Shown one piece after another: positions 44,622 to 53,409 of a stretch of 64,000 nucleotides of DNA (position 1 is the first letter of the stretch; every line of letters starts with the position of its first letter). The stretch comes from Rouxiella badensis (lineage in GTDB: Bacteria; Pseudomonadota; Gammaproteobacteria; Enterobacterales; Enterobacteriaceae): the NCBI GenBank assembly GCA_026967495.1, contig CP114060.1, forward strand, positions 4,030,001 through 4,094,000, given 5' to 3'. A model generated the notes under the pieces. That model did not search any database, was not told the origin of the DNA, and saw nothing but the letters and a program-made list of their open reading frames with translations. The position numbers and the translations under genes were made by a program.

Positions 44622-45719
44622 ATGAATCTCCCGAACAAAAATTATGATTTGCCACAAATCATGTTTGGCGTGCTGTTTATTGCCTTGATGACCATTGCCA
44701 GTATTTGGGTAGTGAAACCATTTATACTGGGCTTTTCATGGGCAGGAATGATAGTCATCGCCACCTGGCCTGTGATGATAAGAATTCAGGCTCTCCTCTG
44801 GGGGCGTAGAATACTCGCGGTTATCGTCATGACGGTGCTGCTTATCCTGCTGTTTGTTTTGCCGATTGCCCTTCTTATCAGCAGTGCGGTTGAAAACAGC
44901 GCGCCGCTGGCAAAACTGGCGAGCAACCCTTCACAGCTGCACCTGCCTGACTTTACCTGGCTGGAGTCGATTCCGCTTATCGGCAAGAAGACCTATCTTG
45001 GCTGGCATACCCTGATCAACAGCGGTGGCAGTGCATTACTGGCGAAAGTACAGCCCTACATTGGGCAAACCGCCGGTTGGTTCGTCTCGCAGGCGGCCAA
45101 CATTGGTCGCTTCATTTTACACTGTTCATTAATGCTGCTGTTTAGCGCACTGCTTTACTATCGCGGTGAGCACGTTGGGATAGGCATCCGCCATTTCGCC
45201 ATTCGTCTGGCGGGTGGCCGCGGTGACGCCGCGGTCATACTGGCGGGTCAAGCTATTCGTGCCGTGGCGTTGGGCGTGGTTGTCACGGCCATCGTTCAGT
45301 CGGTACTCGGCGGCATCGGTCTGGCCATCGTTGGCATCCCCTATGCCACGTTGCTGACCGTGGTGATGTTTGTTTGCTGCGTGGCGCAAATTGGACCGCT
45401 GCTGGTGCTGATTCCTGCCATCATCTGGCTGTATTGGACCGGCGATAACACCTGGGGAACCGTATTGCTGGTCTGGAGCTGTGTGGTTGGCTCGCTTGAT
45501 AGCGTACTGCGCCCGTACTTAATCCACATGGGTGCCGATTTACCAATGCTCCTTATTCTTTCAGGCGTTATCGGCGGCTTGGTTGCCTTTGGACTTATTG
45601 GTTTATTTATCGGCCCTGTGGTGTTAGCCGTTTCTTACCGATTGATTTCTTTATGGGTCAATGAAGCCCCTGAGCCTCAGCAAGACCTCGAAGAGGTTAA
45701 CAAGTTGCTAGGGGAATAA
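44622..45719 (+). CDS. ydiK: YdiK, AI-2E/PerM-family membrane protein
   Basis: 365-residue polytopic membrane protein of the AI-2E exporter (PerM) family: two N-terminal helices, a periplasmic/cytoplasmic loop (about 85-150) and a C-terminal block of helices with the family segment ILSGVIGGLVAFGLIGLFIGPVVLAV. Transport substrate unknown; the family name does not prove AI-2 export. Divergent from ydiJ across 211 bases. Confidence 0.92.
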   Translation: MNLPNKNYDLPQIMFGVLFIALMTIASIWVVKPFILGFSWAGMIVIATWPVMIRIQALLWGRRILAVIVMTVLLILLFVLPIALLISSAVENSAPLAKLASNPSQLHLPDFTWLESIPLIGKKTYLGWHTLINSGGSALLAKVQPYIGQTAGWFVSQAANIGRFILHCSLMLLFSALLYYRGEHVGIGIRHFAIRLAGGRGDAAVILAGQAIRAVALGVVVTAIVQSVLGGIGLAIVGIPYATLLTVVMFVCCVAQIGPLLVLIPAIIWLYWTGDNTWGTVLLVWSCVVGSLDSVLRPYLIHMGADLPMLLILSGVIGGLVAFGLIGLFIGPVVLAVSYRLISLWVNEAPEPQQDLEEVNKLLGE

Positions 45720-45735
45720 TCTGTTTATTAATACT

Positions 45736-45770
45736 GCCCCGGAGTATTAATGACTTCGGGAGCTTTTTTT
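45736..45770 (+). terminator. Intrinsic terminator of ydiK
   Basis: GCCCCGGAGT, loop ATTAATG, ACTTCGGG(A)GC with one bulge, then seven T. Confidence 0.85.
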
Positions 45771-45860
45771 TATTTTTTCATCCCCCTTTGCAGGCTATTT
45801 CTAACTAAATTTTTTTGCTATTAAAAAGGCCTGATAAGAGAATTAGTTAAAATCTCCTAT

Positions 45861-45906
45861 TAAGACAATTCTTAGAGACTAACATCCTGTTGGATCTTAG
45901 TATTAT
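45861..45906 (+). promoter_or_regulatory. RcsB box and promoter of rprA
   Basis: TAAGACAATTCTTA (45861-45874) closely fits the RcsB box TAAGAATATTCCTA and lies just upstream of the minus-35 position of a TATTAT minus-10 (45901-45906). E. coli rprA is RcsB-activated from the same geometry. Confidence 0.75.
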
Positions 45907-45911
45907 TAACA

Positions 45912-46019
45912 GTTGAATCAACAACCCCATGATTTATATGTAGGCTTTCCCCCAAGCTTGCATTACCAAAGAATTGCTGTGTGTAGTCTTTGCCTGTCAT
46001 CTCGACGGGCCTTTTTTTT
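45912..46019 (+). ncRNA. rprA: Regulatory small RNA RprA
   Basis: Hfq-dependent RNA that activates rpoS translation and represses biofilm genes. Recognised by the conserved 3' part GAATTGCTGTGTGTAGTCTT at 45971-45990, followed by the terminator stem GCCTGTC (45992-45998)/GACGGGC (46004-46010) and eight T. The predicted length of about 108 matches the E. coli RNA (about 105). The 5' half (45912-45970) has diverged from E. coli, with a C-rich stretch at 45948-45953. It lies between ydiK and ppsA. The 5' end is estimated from the minus-10. Confidence 0.85.
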
Positions 46020-46216
46020 GTCATAAATAAACTGGCGTAATATATCCAGTGCCCACTGCTGCGCCCGCCTTTATATAATCACCTCTATAACGCAACGCAA
46101 CACTTTATAAATTTTATTTTAATGATTAAAAATAATTTTGGATTTATCTGAAATATATTTTTACCTAAGACACTCATTAATAGTTTCTATTAACAACATT
46201 TTCTTATTTACATCCG

Positions 46217-46250
46217 AATAAAAAAGCCGCGAAAAACTGTATTCGCGGCT
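46217..46250 (-). terminator. Intrinsic terminator of ppsA
   Basis: On the minus strand AGCCGCGAA, 8-base loop, TTCGCGGCT, then TTTTTATTCGG. Confidence 0.9.
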
Positions 46251-46279
46251 AATAATAAAGACAATCAGACTGTTAGCGA

Positions 46280-48658
46280 TTATTTGCTTTCAGCAAGCGC
46301 CAACCAGGTTTGCACCACGGTGTCTGGATTCAGGGAGAGGCTATCAATGCCCTCTTCCATTAGCCATTGAGCAAAATCCTGATGATCGGAAGGACCCTGA
46401 CCACAAATCCCGACGTATTTACCCTGGCGTTTTGCGGCTTTAATAGCCATCGACAACAGCGCTTTTACCGCTTCGTTGCGCTCATCAAATAGCTCAGAGA
46501 CCACACCTGAATCACGGTCAAGACCCAGCGCCAGCTGAGTCATATCGTTCGACCCAATAGAGAAGCCGTCGAAGTACTCGAGGAACTGATCGGCCAGCAG
46601 GGCGTTAGACGGTATCTCACACATCATAATCACCTTCAGACCATTCTCTCCGCGTTTGAGACCCTGATTCGCGAGTTCAGCCACTACCGCCTCCGCCTGA
46701 GCCACGGTACGAACGAACGGGATCATCACTTCTACGTTGGTCAGATCCATATCGTTACGTACGCGTTTCATTGCTTCGCATTCCAGCGCAAAGCAGTCGC
46801 GGAAGTTTTCAGACACGTAGCGACCTGCACCACGGAAACCTAACATCGGGTTTTCTTCATGCGGCTCGTACTTCTCACCGCCCACCAGGTTGGCATATTC
46901 ATTAGACTTGAAGTCCGACAAACGCACGATGACGCGTTTCGGCCAGAAGGCCGCTCCCAGCGTGGCAATCCCTTCCGTCAAACGGGCAACGTAGTATTCA
47001 ACGGGTGAGTCGTAACCCTGAATCAGCTTTTTAATCTCTTCCTGTAGCGCGGGCTCTTGTTTATCAAATTCCAGCAACGCTTTAGGGTGCACGCCAATCA
47101 TTCGGTTGATAATGAATTCCAAACGCGCAAGCCCCACGCCTTCATTTGGCAGGCAGGCAAAGTCGAACGCGCGATCGGGGTTACCAATGTTCATCATTAT
47201 CTTCAGCGGAAGCGTTGGCAGCTCGTTCACTTCTGAGCTTTGTACGCTGAAGTCCAGCTCGTCCTGGTAGACATAGCCGGTGTCGCCCTCCGAACAGGAA
47301 ACGGTAACCTTTTGGTTTTCAGTTAAACGTTCTGTGGCGTCACCACAACCAACCACCGCTGGAATGCCCAGCTCTCGGGCGATAATTGCGGCGTGGCAGG
47401 TACGTCCGCCGCGATTGGTCACGATGGCCGACGCTTTTTTCATGATAGGTTCCCAGTCAGGGTCAGTCATGTCGGTCACCAGCACATCACCCGCTTTAAC
47501 GTGATGCATTTCACTAATGTTATGAATTATCTTGACCGGACCCGCACCAATGCGATGGCCGATGGCACGCCCTTCTACCAGCACCTTGCTCTTGCCATTC
47601 AGCTGGTAGCGCTCCATCACCTGGCCGTTCGAACGCACCGTTTCAGGACGCGCCTGCACGATATACAGCTTGCCGTTGTGACCGTCTTTGGCCCACTCGA
47701 TGTCCATCGGGCGACCGTAGTGTTTTTCAATCAGCAATGCCTGACGTGCAAGGTCATGAATTTCCGCATCGGTCAGTGAAAAGCGTTGGCTCAGCTCTTC
47801 GGGCACATCTTCAATCTGCACCTGTTTGCCGTGTTCTTGACTGTCGGCGTAAACCATGCGGATCTTTTTCGACCCCATGGTGCGGCGAACGATAGCCGGT
47901 TTATTTTTCGCCAGCGTCGGTTTGTGAACATAGAACTCGTCAGGGTTAACCGCACCCTGCACGACCATTTCACCCAGACCATAGGCTGAGGTGATGAAGA
48001 CCACCTGATCGAAGCCTGATTCGGTATCAATAGTAAACATGACACCCGCCGCGGCGAGGTCAGAACGCACCATGCGCTGAACCCCGGCAGATAATGCAAC
48101 GCCGCGGTGATCATAGCCCTGATGCACGCGATAAGAAATTGCGCGGTCGTTAAACAGTGAGGCATAAACGTGCTTCACTGCCGTCAGCACGGCGTCAAAG
48201 CCCTGCACGTTAAGGAAGGTTTCCTGCTGGCCAGCAAATGATGCGTCAGGCATGTCTTCTGCCGTTGCCGAGGAGCGAACCGCAAAAGAGGCATCCGGCT
48301 CGCCTTCAGACAGCTGCTGATAGGCTTCACGAAGATCCTTTTCCATTTCTGGAAGGAAAGGCGTTTCAACAATCCATTGTCGAATCTGTGACCCTGCCTT
48401 GGCCAGTTGAGCCACATCATCAACGTCGGTTTGATCGAGCAGATCATAGATACGCTTGTTGACACCGCTTTGATCGAGGAAATTAATAAATGCCTGAGAA
48501 GAGGTTGCGAAGCCGTTTGGCACCGAAACGCCCAGATCGGACAAGTTAGTAATCATTTCCCCAAGGGACGCATTTTTGCCCCCTACTTTGTCAACATCGT
48601 GCATACCCAACTGGTTGTACCAGAGAATATTGCGCAAATCAGCGTCAAGATTGGCCAT
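46280..48658 (-). CDS. ppsA: Phosphoenolpyruvate synthase PpsA
   Basis: Makes PEP from pyruvate and ATP (to AMP and phosphate) for gluconeogenesis. 792 residues as in E. coli. N-terminal ATP-grasp domain (VGGKNASLGEMI, FAVRSSATAEDMPDASFAGQQETFLN), central swivelling domain with phospho-His motif GGRTCHAAIIARELGIPAVVG, C-terminal PEP/pyruvate TIM barrel with GSNDMTQLALGLDRDS and catalytic-Cys segment GICGQGPSDH. A Cra site lies upstream; divergent ppsR encodes its regulator. Confidence 0.98.
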   Translation of the reverse strand: MANLDADLRNILWYNQLGMHDVDKVGGKNASLGEMITNLSDLGVSVPNGFATSSQAFINFLDQSGVNKRIYDLLDQTDVDDVAQLAKAGSQIRQWIVETPFLPEMEKDLREAYQQLSEGEPDASFAVRSSATAEDMPDASFAGQQETFLNVQGFDAVLTAVKHVYASLFNDRAISYRVHQGYDHRGVALSAGVQRMVRSDLAAAGVMFTIDTESGFDQVVFITSAYGLGEMVVQGAVNPDEFYVHKPTLAKNKPAIVRRTMGSKKIRMVYADSQEHGKQVQIEDVPEELSQRFSLTDAEIHDLARQALLIEKHYGRPMDIEWAKDGHNGKLYIVQARPETVRSNGQVMERYQLNGKSKVLVEGRAIGHRIGAGPVKIIHNISEMHHVKAGDVLVTDMTDPDWEPIMKKASAIVTNRGGRTCHAAIIARELGIPAVVGCGDATERLTENQKVTVSCSEGDTGYVYQDELDFSVQSSEVNELPTLPLKIMMNIGNPDRAFDFACLPNEGVGLARLEFIINRMIGVHPKALLEFDKQEPALQEEIKKLIQGYDSPVEYYVARLTEGIATLGAAFWPKRVIVRLSDFKSNEYANLVGGEKYEPHEENPMLGFRGAGRYVSENFRDCFALECEAMKRVRNDMDLTNVEVMIPFVRTVAQAEAVVAELANQGLKRGENGLKVIMMCEIPSNALLADQFLEYFDGFSIGSNDMTQLALGLDRDSGVVSELFDERNEAVKALLSMAIKAAKRQGKYVGICGQGPSDHQDFAQWLMEEGIDSLSLNPDTVVQTWLALAESK

Positions 48659-48784
48659 GAAACAATCCTTTCTATTTATAGGGCGAAAATTGGAGAGTAT
48701 GAGTCAATAACGGATTCATAAATTTTGCGGTTGAGAAGCGCTCAACGTTTTCAGACTAGCATAATGATCCATATTGATAAGACT

Positions 48785-48800
48785 GGTGAATCGATACAGC
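48785..48800. promoter_or_regulatory. Cra site upstream of ppsA
   Basis: GGTGAATCGATACAGC matches 14 of 16 positions of GCTGAATCGATTCAGC. It is centred about 41 bases before the start implied by a TATGCT minus-10 (minus strand, 48763-48758), an activator position, consistent with known Cra activation of ppsA. The rest of 48659-49189 holds the two divergent promoters and no gene I can support. Confidence 0.75.
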
Positions 48801-49189
48801 TATTCAATAATTTTCGCTTTAAGAATTTTCACCGTTTCTTTCTTTTATCCGAGTCACAAAAAAATGAAATTCTTTTGTAAATCAGCCATCGTCCAGCCTC
48901 ATATTGCTTGATATTTTAACCTTACGCTAATGGCTGAAGAGAAGCTGAAGTCTGTCGCAAAGTCTGGAACTCTGCCGAAAGATCCGTGATTTGGTTTCAC
49001 GGTTTGCAAGAGTTTTGCGCAGGGTCTCGAAAACCCGACAGGAATGTGAGACAGCACTTTTTAATTTCGGAAAAACACGTTAATAATGAAAATATTATTT
49101 TTACAGACAAAGATAACTCAAAGATTTCACACAACGGGAAAACGGCAAACGCCGCCGCTACGTGAAAGATTAAGAGTTCGGGGAAGCTC

Positions 49190-50010
49190 ATGGACAGGTG
49201 TGTATTCTATATTTCCGATGGCACAGCCATCACCGCAGAAGTGTTGGGCCACGCCGTGCTGTCACAGTTTCCGGTCAATGCCACCACCTTTTCTCTCCCC
49301 TTCGTGGAAAACGAAGGCCGTGCAAAGGCCGTGTGCCAGCAAATTAACGACATCTACGAGAAAACCGGCGTCAGACCCCTGGTGTTCTACTCCATTATTT
49401 CGACCCAGGTGCGCGATATTATCGCCAGCAGTCAGGGTTTTTGTCAGGACATTGTTCAGGCATTGGTCGCCCCGCTGCAAAATGAGTTGGGGGTAGACCC
49501 TTCGCCAATCGCCAACCGAACTCACGGTTTAACGGCCAGTAACATCAGTAAATATGATGCACGTATCGCGGCCATTGATTACACGTTAGCGCACGATGAC
49601 GGCATTTCACTGCGTAATCTTGAACAGGCGCAGGTGATATTGATCGGCGTCTCACGCTGTGGCAAAACCCCCACCAGCCTGTATCTCGCACTACAGTTTG
49701 GTATCCGCGCTGCAAACTACCCGTTTACTGCCGATGACATGGACAACATTCAGCTGCCGGCGGCCCTCAAACCCCATCACCACAAGCTTTTCGGTCTGAC
49801 TATCGACCCTGAACGCCTGTCGGCCATCCGCCAGGAGCGGGTCGAAAACAGCCGCTACGCCTCGCTCAGACAGTGCCGAATGGAAGTCTCCGAGGTCGAG
49901 GCATTGTTTAGAAAAATCAGATTCGCTACCTCAACAGTACCAACTACTCCGTAGAAGAGATTTCGGCAAAAATTCTCGACAGCTTCGGCATGAGCCGCCG
50001 CATGTTCTGA
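49190..50010 (+). CDS. ppsR: PpsA regulatory kinase/phosphorylase PpsR (YdiA; one frameshift)
   Basis: DUF299-family bifunctional enzyme that inactivates PpsA by ADP-dependent threonine phosphorylation and reactivates it by Pi-dependent phosphorolysis. FYISDGTAITAEVLGHAVLSQFP at the N-terminus and the P-loop VSRCGKTPTSLYLA are diagnostic. One A is missing in the run 49912-49916. Repair replaces the premature end with KNQIRYLNSTNYSVEEIS and the family ending SFGMSRRMF, total 273 residues (E. coli 277). Start ATG follows GGGGAAG. Confidence 0.95.
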
Positions 50011-50161
50011 TGCGACGAACGGACGCGGGAATAAATCCCGATAAGCTTACGCAGGGGAGGTTATTCGGGTCAATGAGCGCAGCTAACACTGCTCTGAGGT
50101 CAAGAACGAAAGATTTATGCTGGAATTTGCGGATAGAGGCATTATTACGTGCTAACGGGTG

Positions 50162-50189
50162 TTGAATTGATCTGATTTTGGGTTATTGT
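50162..50189 (+). promoter_or_regulatory. Candidate aroH promoter
   Basis: TTGAAT (50162-50167), 16-base spacer, TATTGT (50184-50189). No clear TrpR palindrome (CTAGT...ACTAG type) is visible around it, unlike E. coli aroH. Confidence 0.45.
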
Positions 50190-50253
50190 GACATTCATCA
50201 CTTCCCGGCACTCCTGCCGCTGCGAAGAACAAAATTTCAGAGATTCAATTCAC

Positions 50254-51306
50254 ATGTCACAAACAGATGAACTGCGCACCACGCGCGTTGGTAGTCTGAT
50301 AACGCCAAAGGCGCTGGCAGATACCCTGCCAGTCTCTTTGGCCGTCGCAGACAATGTTACCGCATCGCGTCAGCGCATAGAAAAAATCATTAGCGGCGAA
50401 GATAAACGTCTGCTGGTCATCGTTGGCCCTTGCTCTATTCATGATATCGAAGCCGCTATCGATTACGCAGGCAAGCTAAACGTATTGCGCGAAAAGTACC
50501 AAGACAGCCTCGAAATTGTCATGCGTACCTACTTCGAAAAGCCGCGTACGGTCGTTGGCTGGAAGGGGCTTATTTCTGACCCAGACCTCAACGGCAGCTA
50601 TCGCGTTAATCATGGCATTGAACTCGCACGCAAAGTCCTGCTGGCTATCAATGAGCTTGGCCTGCCGACGGCGACCGAATTCCTTGATATGGTCATTGGC
50701 CAGTACTTTGCCGATTTGATTAGCTGGGGAGCCATCGGAGCGCGTACGACCGAGAGCCAAATCCATCGCGAGATGGCGTCGGCCCTCTCCTGTCCGGTCG
50801 GCTTTAAGAACGGGACTGACGGCAACACGCAAATCGCTATCGATGCCATTCGTGCCTCTCGCGTGAGCCATATGTTCCTGTCACCGGACAAAAACGGCCA
50901 GATGACGGTTTATCGCACCTCCGGGAATCCTTACGGTCACGTCATCATGCGTGGCGGTAAGACGCCTAACTATCACGCCGAAGATATTGCTCAGGCCTGT
51001 GAAAATCTGGCTGAATTTGATTTGCCGCAGCGTCTGGTGGTTGATTTTAGCCACGGTAACTGTCAGAAGCAGCATCGTCGTCAGCTCGACGTCGCGAAAG
51101 ATATCTGTGAGCAGATCCGCCATGGCGGTAACGGTATCGCCGGTATCATGGCCGAAAGCTTTATCGAGGAGGGCACTCAGAAAATAGTCAACGGTGAGCC
51201 ACTGGTTTATGGTAAGTCTATTACCGACCCTTGCCTCAGTTGGGAAGATACCGAGACCCTGCTGGAGATGTTGGCAGATGCCACCCGCAGCCGCTTTCAG
51301 GCTTAA
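50254..51306 (+). CDS. aroH: 3-deoxy-7-phosphoheptulonate synthase AroH
   Basis: First step of the shikimate pathway: PEP plus erythrose-4-phosphate to DAHP. I start at ATG 50254 (MSQTDELRTTRVGSLITP), which aligns with AroH; upstream in-frame sequence is not family-like. 350 residues. Class I DAHP synthase motifs: VGPCSIHD, MRTYFEKPRTVVGWKGLISDPDLNG, GARTTESQIHREMASALSCPVGFKNGTDG, DFSHGNCQKQHRRQ. Closest to the tryptophan-sensitive isozyme by sequence and place. Confidence 0.95.
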   Translation: MSQTDELRTTRVGSLITPKALADTLPVSLAVADNVTASRQRIEKIISGEDKRLLVIVGPCSIHDIEAAIDYAGKLNVLREKYQDSLEIVMRTYFEKPRTVVGWKGLISDPDLNGSYRVNHGIELARKVLLAINELGLPTATEFLDMVIGQYFADLISWGAIGARTTESQIHREMASALSCPVGFKNGTDGNTQIAIDAIRASRVSHMFLSPDKNGQMTVYRTSGNPYGHVIMRGGKTPNYHAEDIAQACENLAEFDLPQRLVVDFSHGNCQKQHRRQLDVAKDICEQIRHGGNGIAGIMAESFIEEGTQKIVNGEPLVYGKSITDPCLSWEDTETLLEMLADATRSRFQA

Positions 51307-51341
51307 TTGCCTGTAAGCAGAAAAAAGCATGCAGGATTATC

Positions 51342-51366
51342 AGGGGGCCTTATGGCCCCTTTTTTA
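51342..51366 (+). terminator. Intrinsic terminator of aroH
   Basis: AGGGGGCC, loop TTAT, GGCCCC then TTTTTT. Confidence 0.92.
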
Positions 51367-51463
51367 TTTTCTGCTTTAGATGAAAATTACGCTCAGCCCT
51401 TGGCTGACGGCACTTCCCGTTCACAAGGTAATGAAAATTAACTTGATGTAGCTCGACATTAAA

Positions 51464-51500
51464 TTGATAATGATTATCATATTGATATTGATATTGATTA
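51464..51500 (+). promoter_or_regulatory. Fur box upstream of hmuS
   Basis: TGATAA-TGA-TTATCA (51465-51479) is a perfect palindrome of Fur type. It runs into three tandem ATTGAT hexamers (51481-51498), giving overlapping additional Fur half-sites. Iron-responsive repression of hmuSTUV is predicted. Confidence 0.85.
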
Positions 51501-51550
51501 CCATTTAACATTAACGTTTTTGTGTCCACTCTTCATTCGCGAGAAACCCC

Positions 51551-52582
51551 ATGACCCAAGTCAGCCATGAAACTTATCTGCAAGCTAAAGCACAAAACCC
51601 AGGAAAATATGCCCGGGATTTAGCCAGTATTCTGGGTATTAGTGAAGCCGAACTCCTCAATACACGCGTCGGATACGATGCCGTAAGACTGGATGTCGAG
51701 GTACGTACTCTGCTGGCTGCACTTGAAAATGTCGGGGGGACAAAATCAATTACCCGTAATGAATTTGCCGTTCATGAACAACAGGGCGAATACAAAAATC
51801 AGCATCTCAACGGCCACGCAGGATTAATTCTTAACCCTCGCGCACTGGACCTGCGCCTGTTCCTGAGCCAATGGCAGTCTGTTTTTGCGCTGACGGAAGA
51901 CTCGCCTAAGGGGCCTCGTCACAGCCTGCAGTTCTTCGACGCGCAGGGCTATGCGGTCCATAAGGTCTATGCCACCGATGAAACCGATGCGCAGAAATGG
52001 GCGGCGCTGGTTGAACAATTTAGCGCACGATCCCCCTGCCGCTGGCGGTGAGGCCTGCTGACGTCGTTGCACCGGCAGCCGGTGACACGCAAGGGACTCG
52101 ACGCAGAATGGCGCGAGATGACCGACGTTCATCAGTTCTTCCAGATCCTGCGCCGCCGCGGCCTGACTCGCCAGCAGGCGTTTCGCGCCGTAGGTGAAGA
52201 CCTGGCCTATCAGGTTGATAACGGCTCATTGACGCAAATCCTCAACGTCGCCTGCGATTACAAAAACGAAATCATGATTTTCGTCAGCAACAAAGGCTGC
52301 GTACAAATCTTTACCGGTGAAATTGAAAAAGTATTGCCTCACGGCGAGTGGATTAACGTATTCAATGAGCGCTTCACTCTGCACGTAGTTGAGACGGCGA
52401 TCGCCGAAAGCTGGGTTACCCGCAAGCCAACCAAAGACGGTTTCGTGACCAGTCTCGAGCTTTTCGCCGCTGACGGCAGCCAGATTGCTCAGCTGTTTGG
52501 CCAGCGTACCGAAGGTAAACCCGAACAAAGCGCCTGGCGTGACCAGATCTCAACGCTCACCGTACAAGGCGTAGCCGCATGA
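51551..52582 (+). CDS. hmuS: Haem-handling protein HmuS (two compensating indels)
   Basis: Cytoplasmic haem-binding/degrading protein of the HemS/ChuS family with two homologous halves. Frame is lost and regained: a base is missing near 52024-52031 and an extra G is in 52093-52095. The middle reading then gives IPLPLAVRPADVVAPAAGDTQ and rejoins GLDAEWREMTDVHQFFQILR. Repaired length 343, as in Yersinia HmuS (345). First gene of hmuSTUV; the stop overlaps the hmuT start (ATGA). The outer-membrane receptor gene hmuR that usually precedes hmuS is absent. Confidence 0.93.
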
Positions 52583-53409
52583 AAAAAGGGTGGAAAATCG
52601 CGTTAGCCAGCCTTTTCTTGACTCAGTTGGCCTCGGCGCAGGCCGCCGAACGCGTGGTCAGCATCGGCGGCGATGTTACCGAAATTGTCTACGCACTGGG
52701 CGCAGGCAGTGAGCTGGTCGCTCGCGACAGCACCAGCACACATCCCTCTCAGGCCACCCAATTGCCTGATGTGGGTTACATGCGCATGCTAAACGCCGAG
52801 GGGATTTTATCGACCAAGCCGACGCTGGTCCTGACCTCAGACCTCGCACAACCCTCGCTAGCGCTACAGCAGGTGGCTGAAAGCCACGTGAAAGTGGTGC
52901 GCGTGCCCGGCAATCCTACGCTCGACACGGTGATTCAAAAGATTGAGGTCGTGGCCGATGCGCTGAATCGCAGACCGGAAGGTGACAAGCTGATTGCCGA
53001 ATTCCGCAGCCAGCTGAAAGCCGTTAAAGGCTCCCCGCTGCACGTTAAAGTTCTATTCATAATGAGCCACGGCGGGATGGGGTCGATGGCCGCGGGGCAA
53101 AATACCGCAGCCGATTCAATCATCACCACAGCGGGCGCGCAGAATGCGATGCAGGGCTTTAGCCGCTACCGCCCCCTTTCGCAGGAGGGCATTGTTGCGG
53201 CCGCGCCAGATTTATTGCTGCTAACGACGGACGGCGTGAAGACGCTCGGCGGTCTGGATAATGTCTGGAAACTGCCGGGGCTGGCAATGACCCCAGCGGG
53301 CAGAAACAAGCGCGCTCTGGTCGTTGACGATATGGCCCTGCTCGGCTTCGGGCTGGAAACACCGGCAGTGCTGGCTAAGCTGCGTCTGGCGGCGGAACAG
53401 GCGAAATGA
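52579..53409 (+). CDS. hmuT: Periplasmic haemin-binding protein HmuT
   Basis: 276-residue class III substrate-binding protein delivering haem to HmuUV. Signal peptide 1-22 (AQA|AERVV). Haem-ligand Tyr67 lies in VGYMRMLNAEGILS, the HmuT/ShuT/PhuT signature. ATGA overlaps on both sides with hmuS and hmuU show translational coupling. Confidence 0.95.
   Translation: MKKGWKIALASLFLTQLASAQAAERVVSIGGDVTEIVYALGAGSELVARDSTSTHPSQATQLPDVGYMRMLNAEGILSTKPTLVLTSDLAQPSLALQQVAESHVKVVRVPGNPTLDTVIQKIEVVADALNRRPEGDKLIAEFRSQLKAVKGSPLHVKVLFIMSHGGMGSMAAGQNTAADSIITTAGAQNAMQGFSRYRPLSQEGIVAAAPDLLLLTTDGVKTLGGLDNVWKLPGLAMTPAGRNKRALVVDDMALLGFGLETPAVLAKLRLAAEQAK

Noticed and set aside
50160..50254. Possible TrpR operator at aroH
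   Set aside because: Searched for the CTAGT/ACTAG palindrome known from E. coli aroH; nothing close enough is present.
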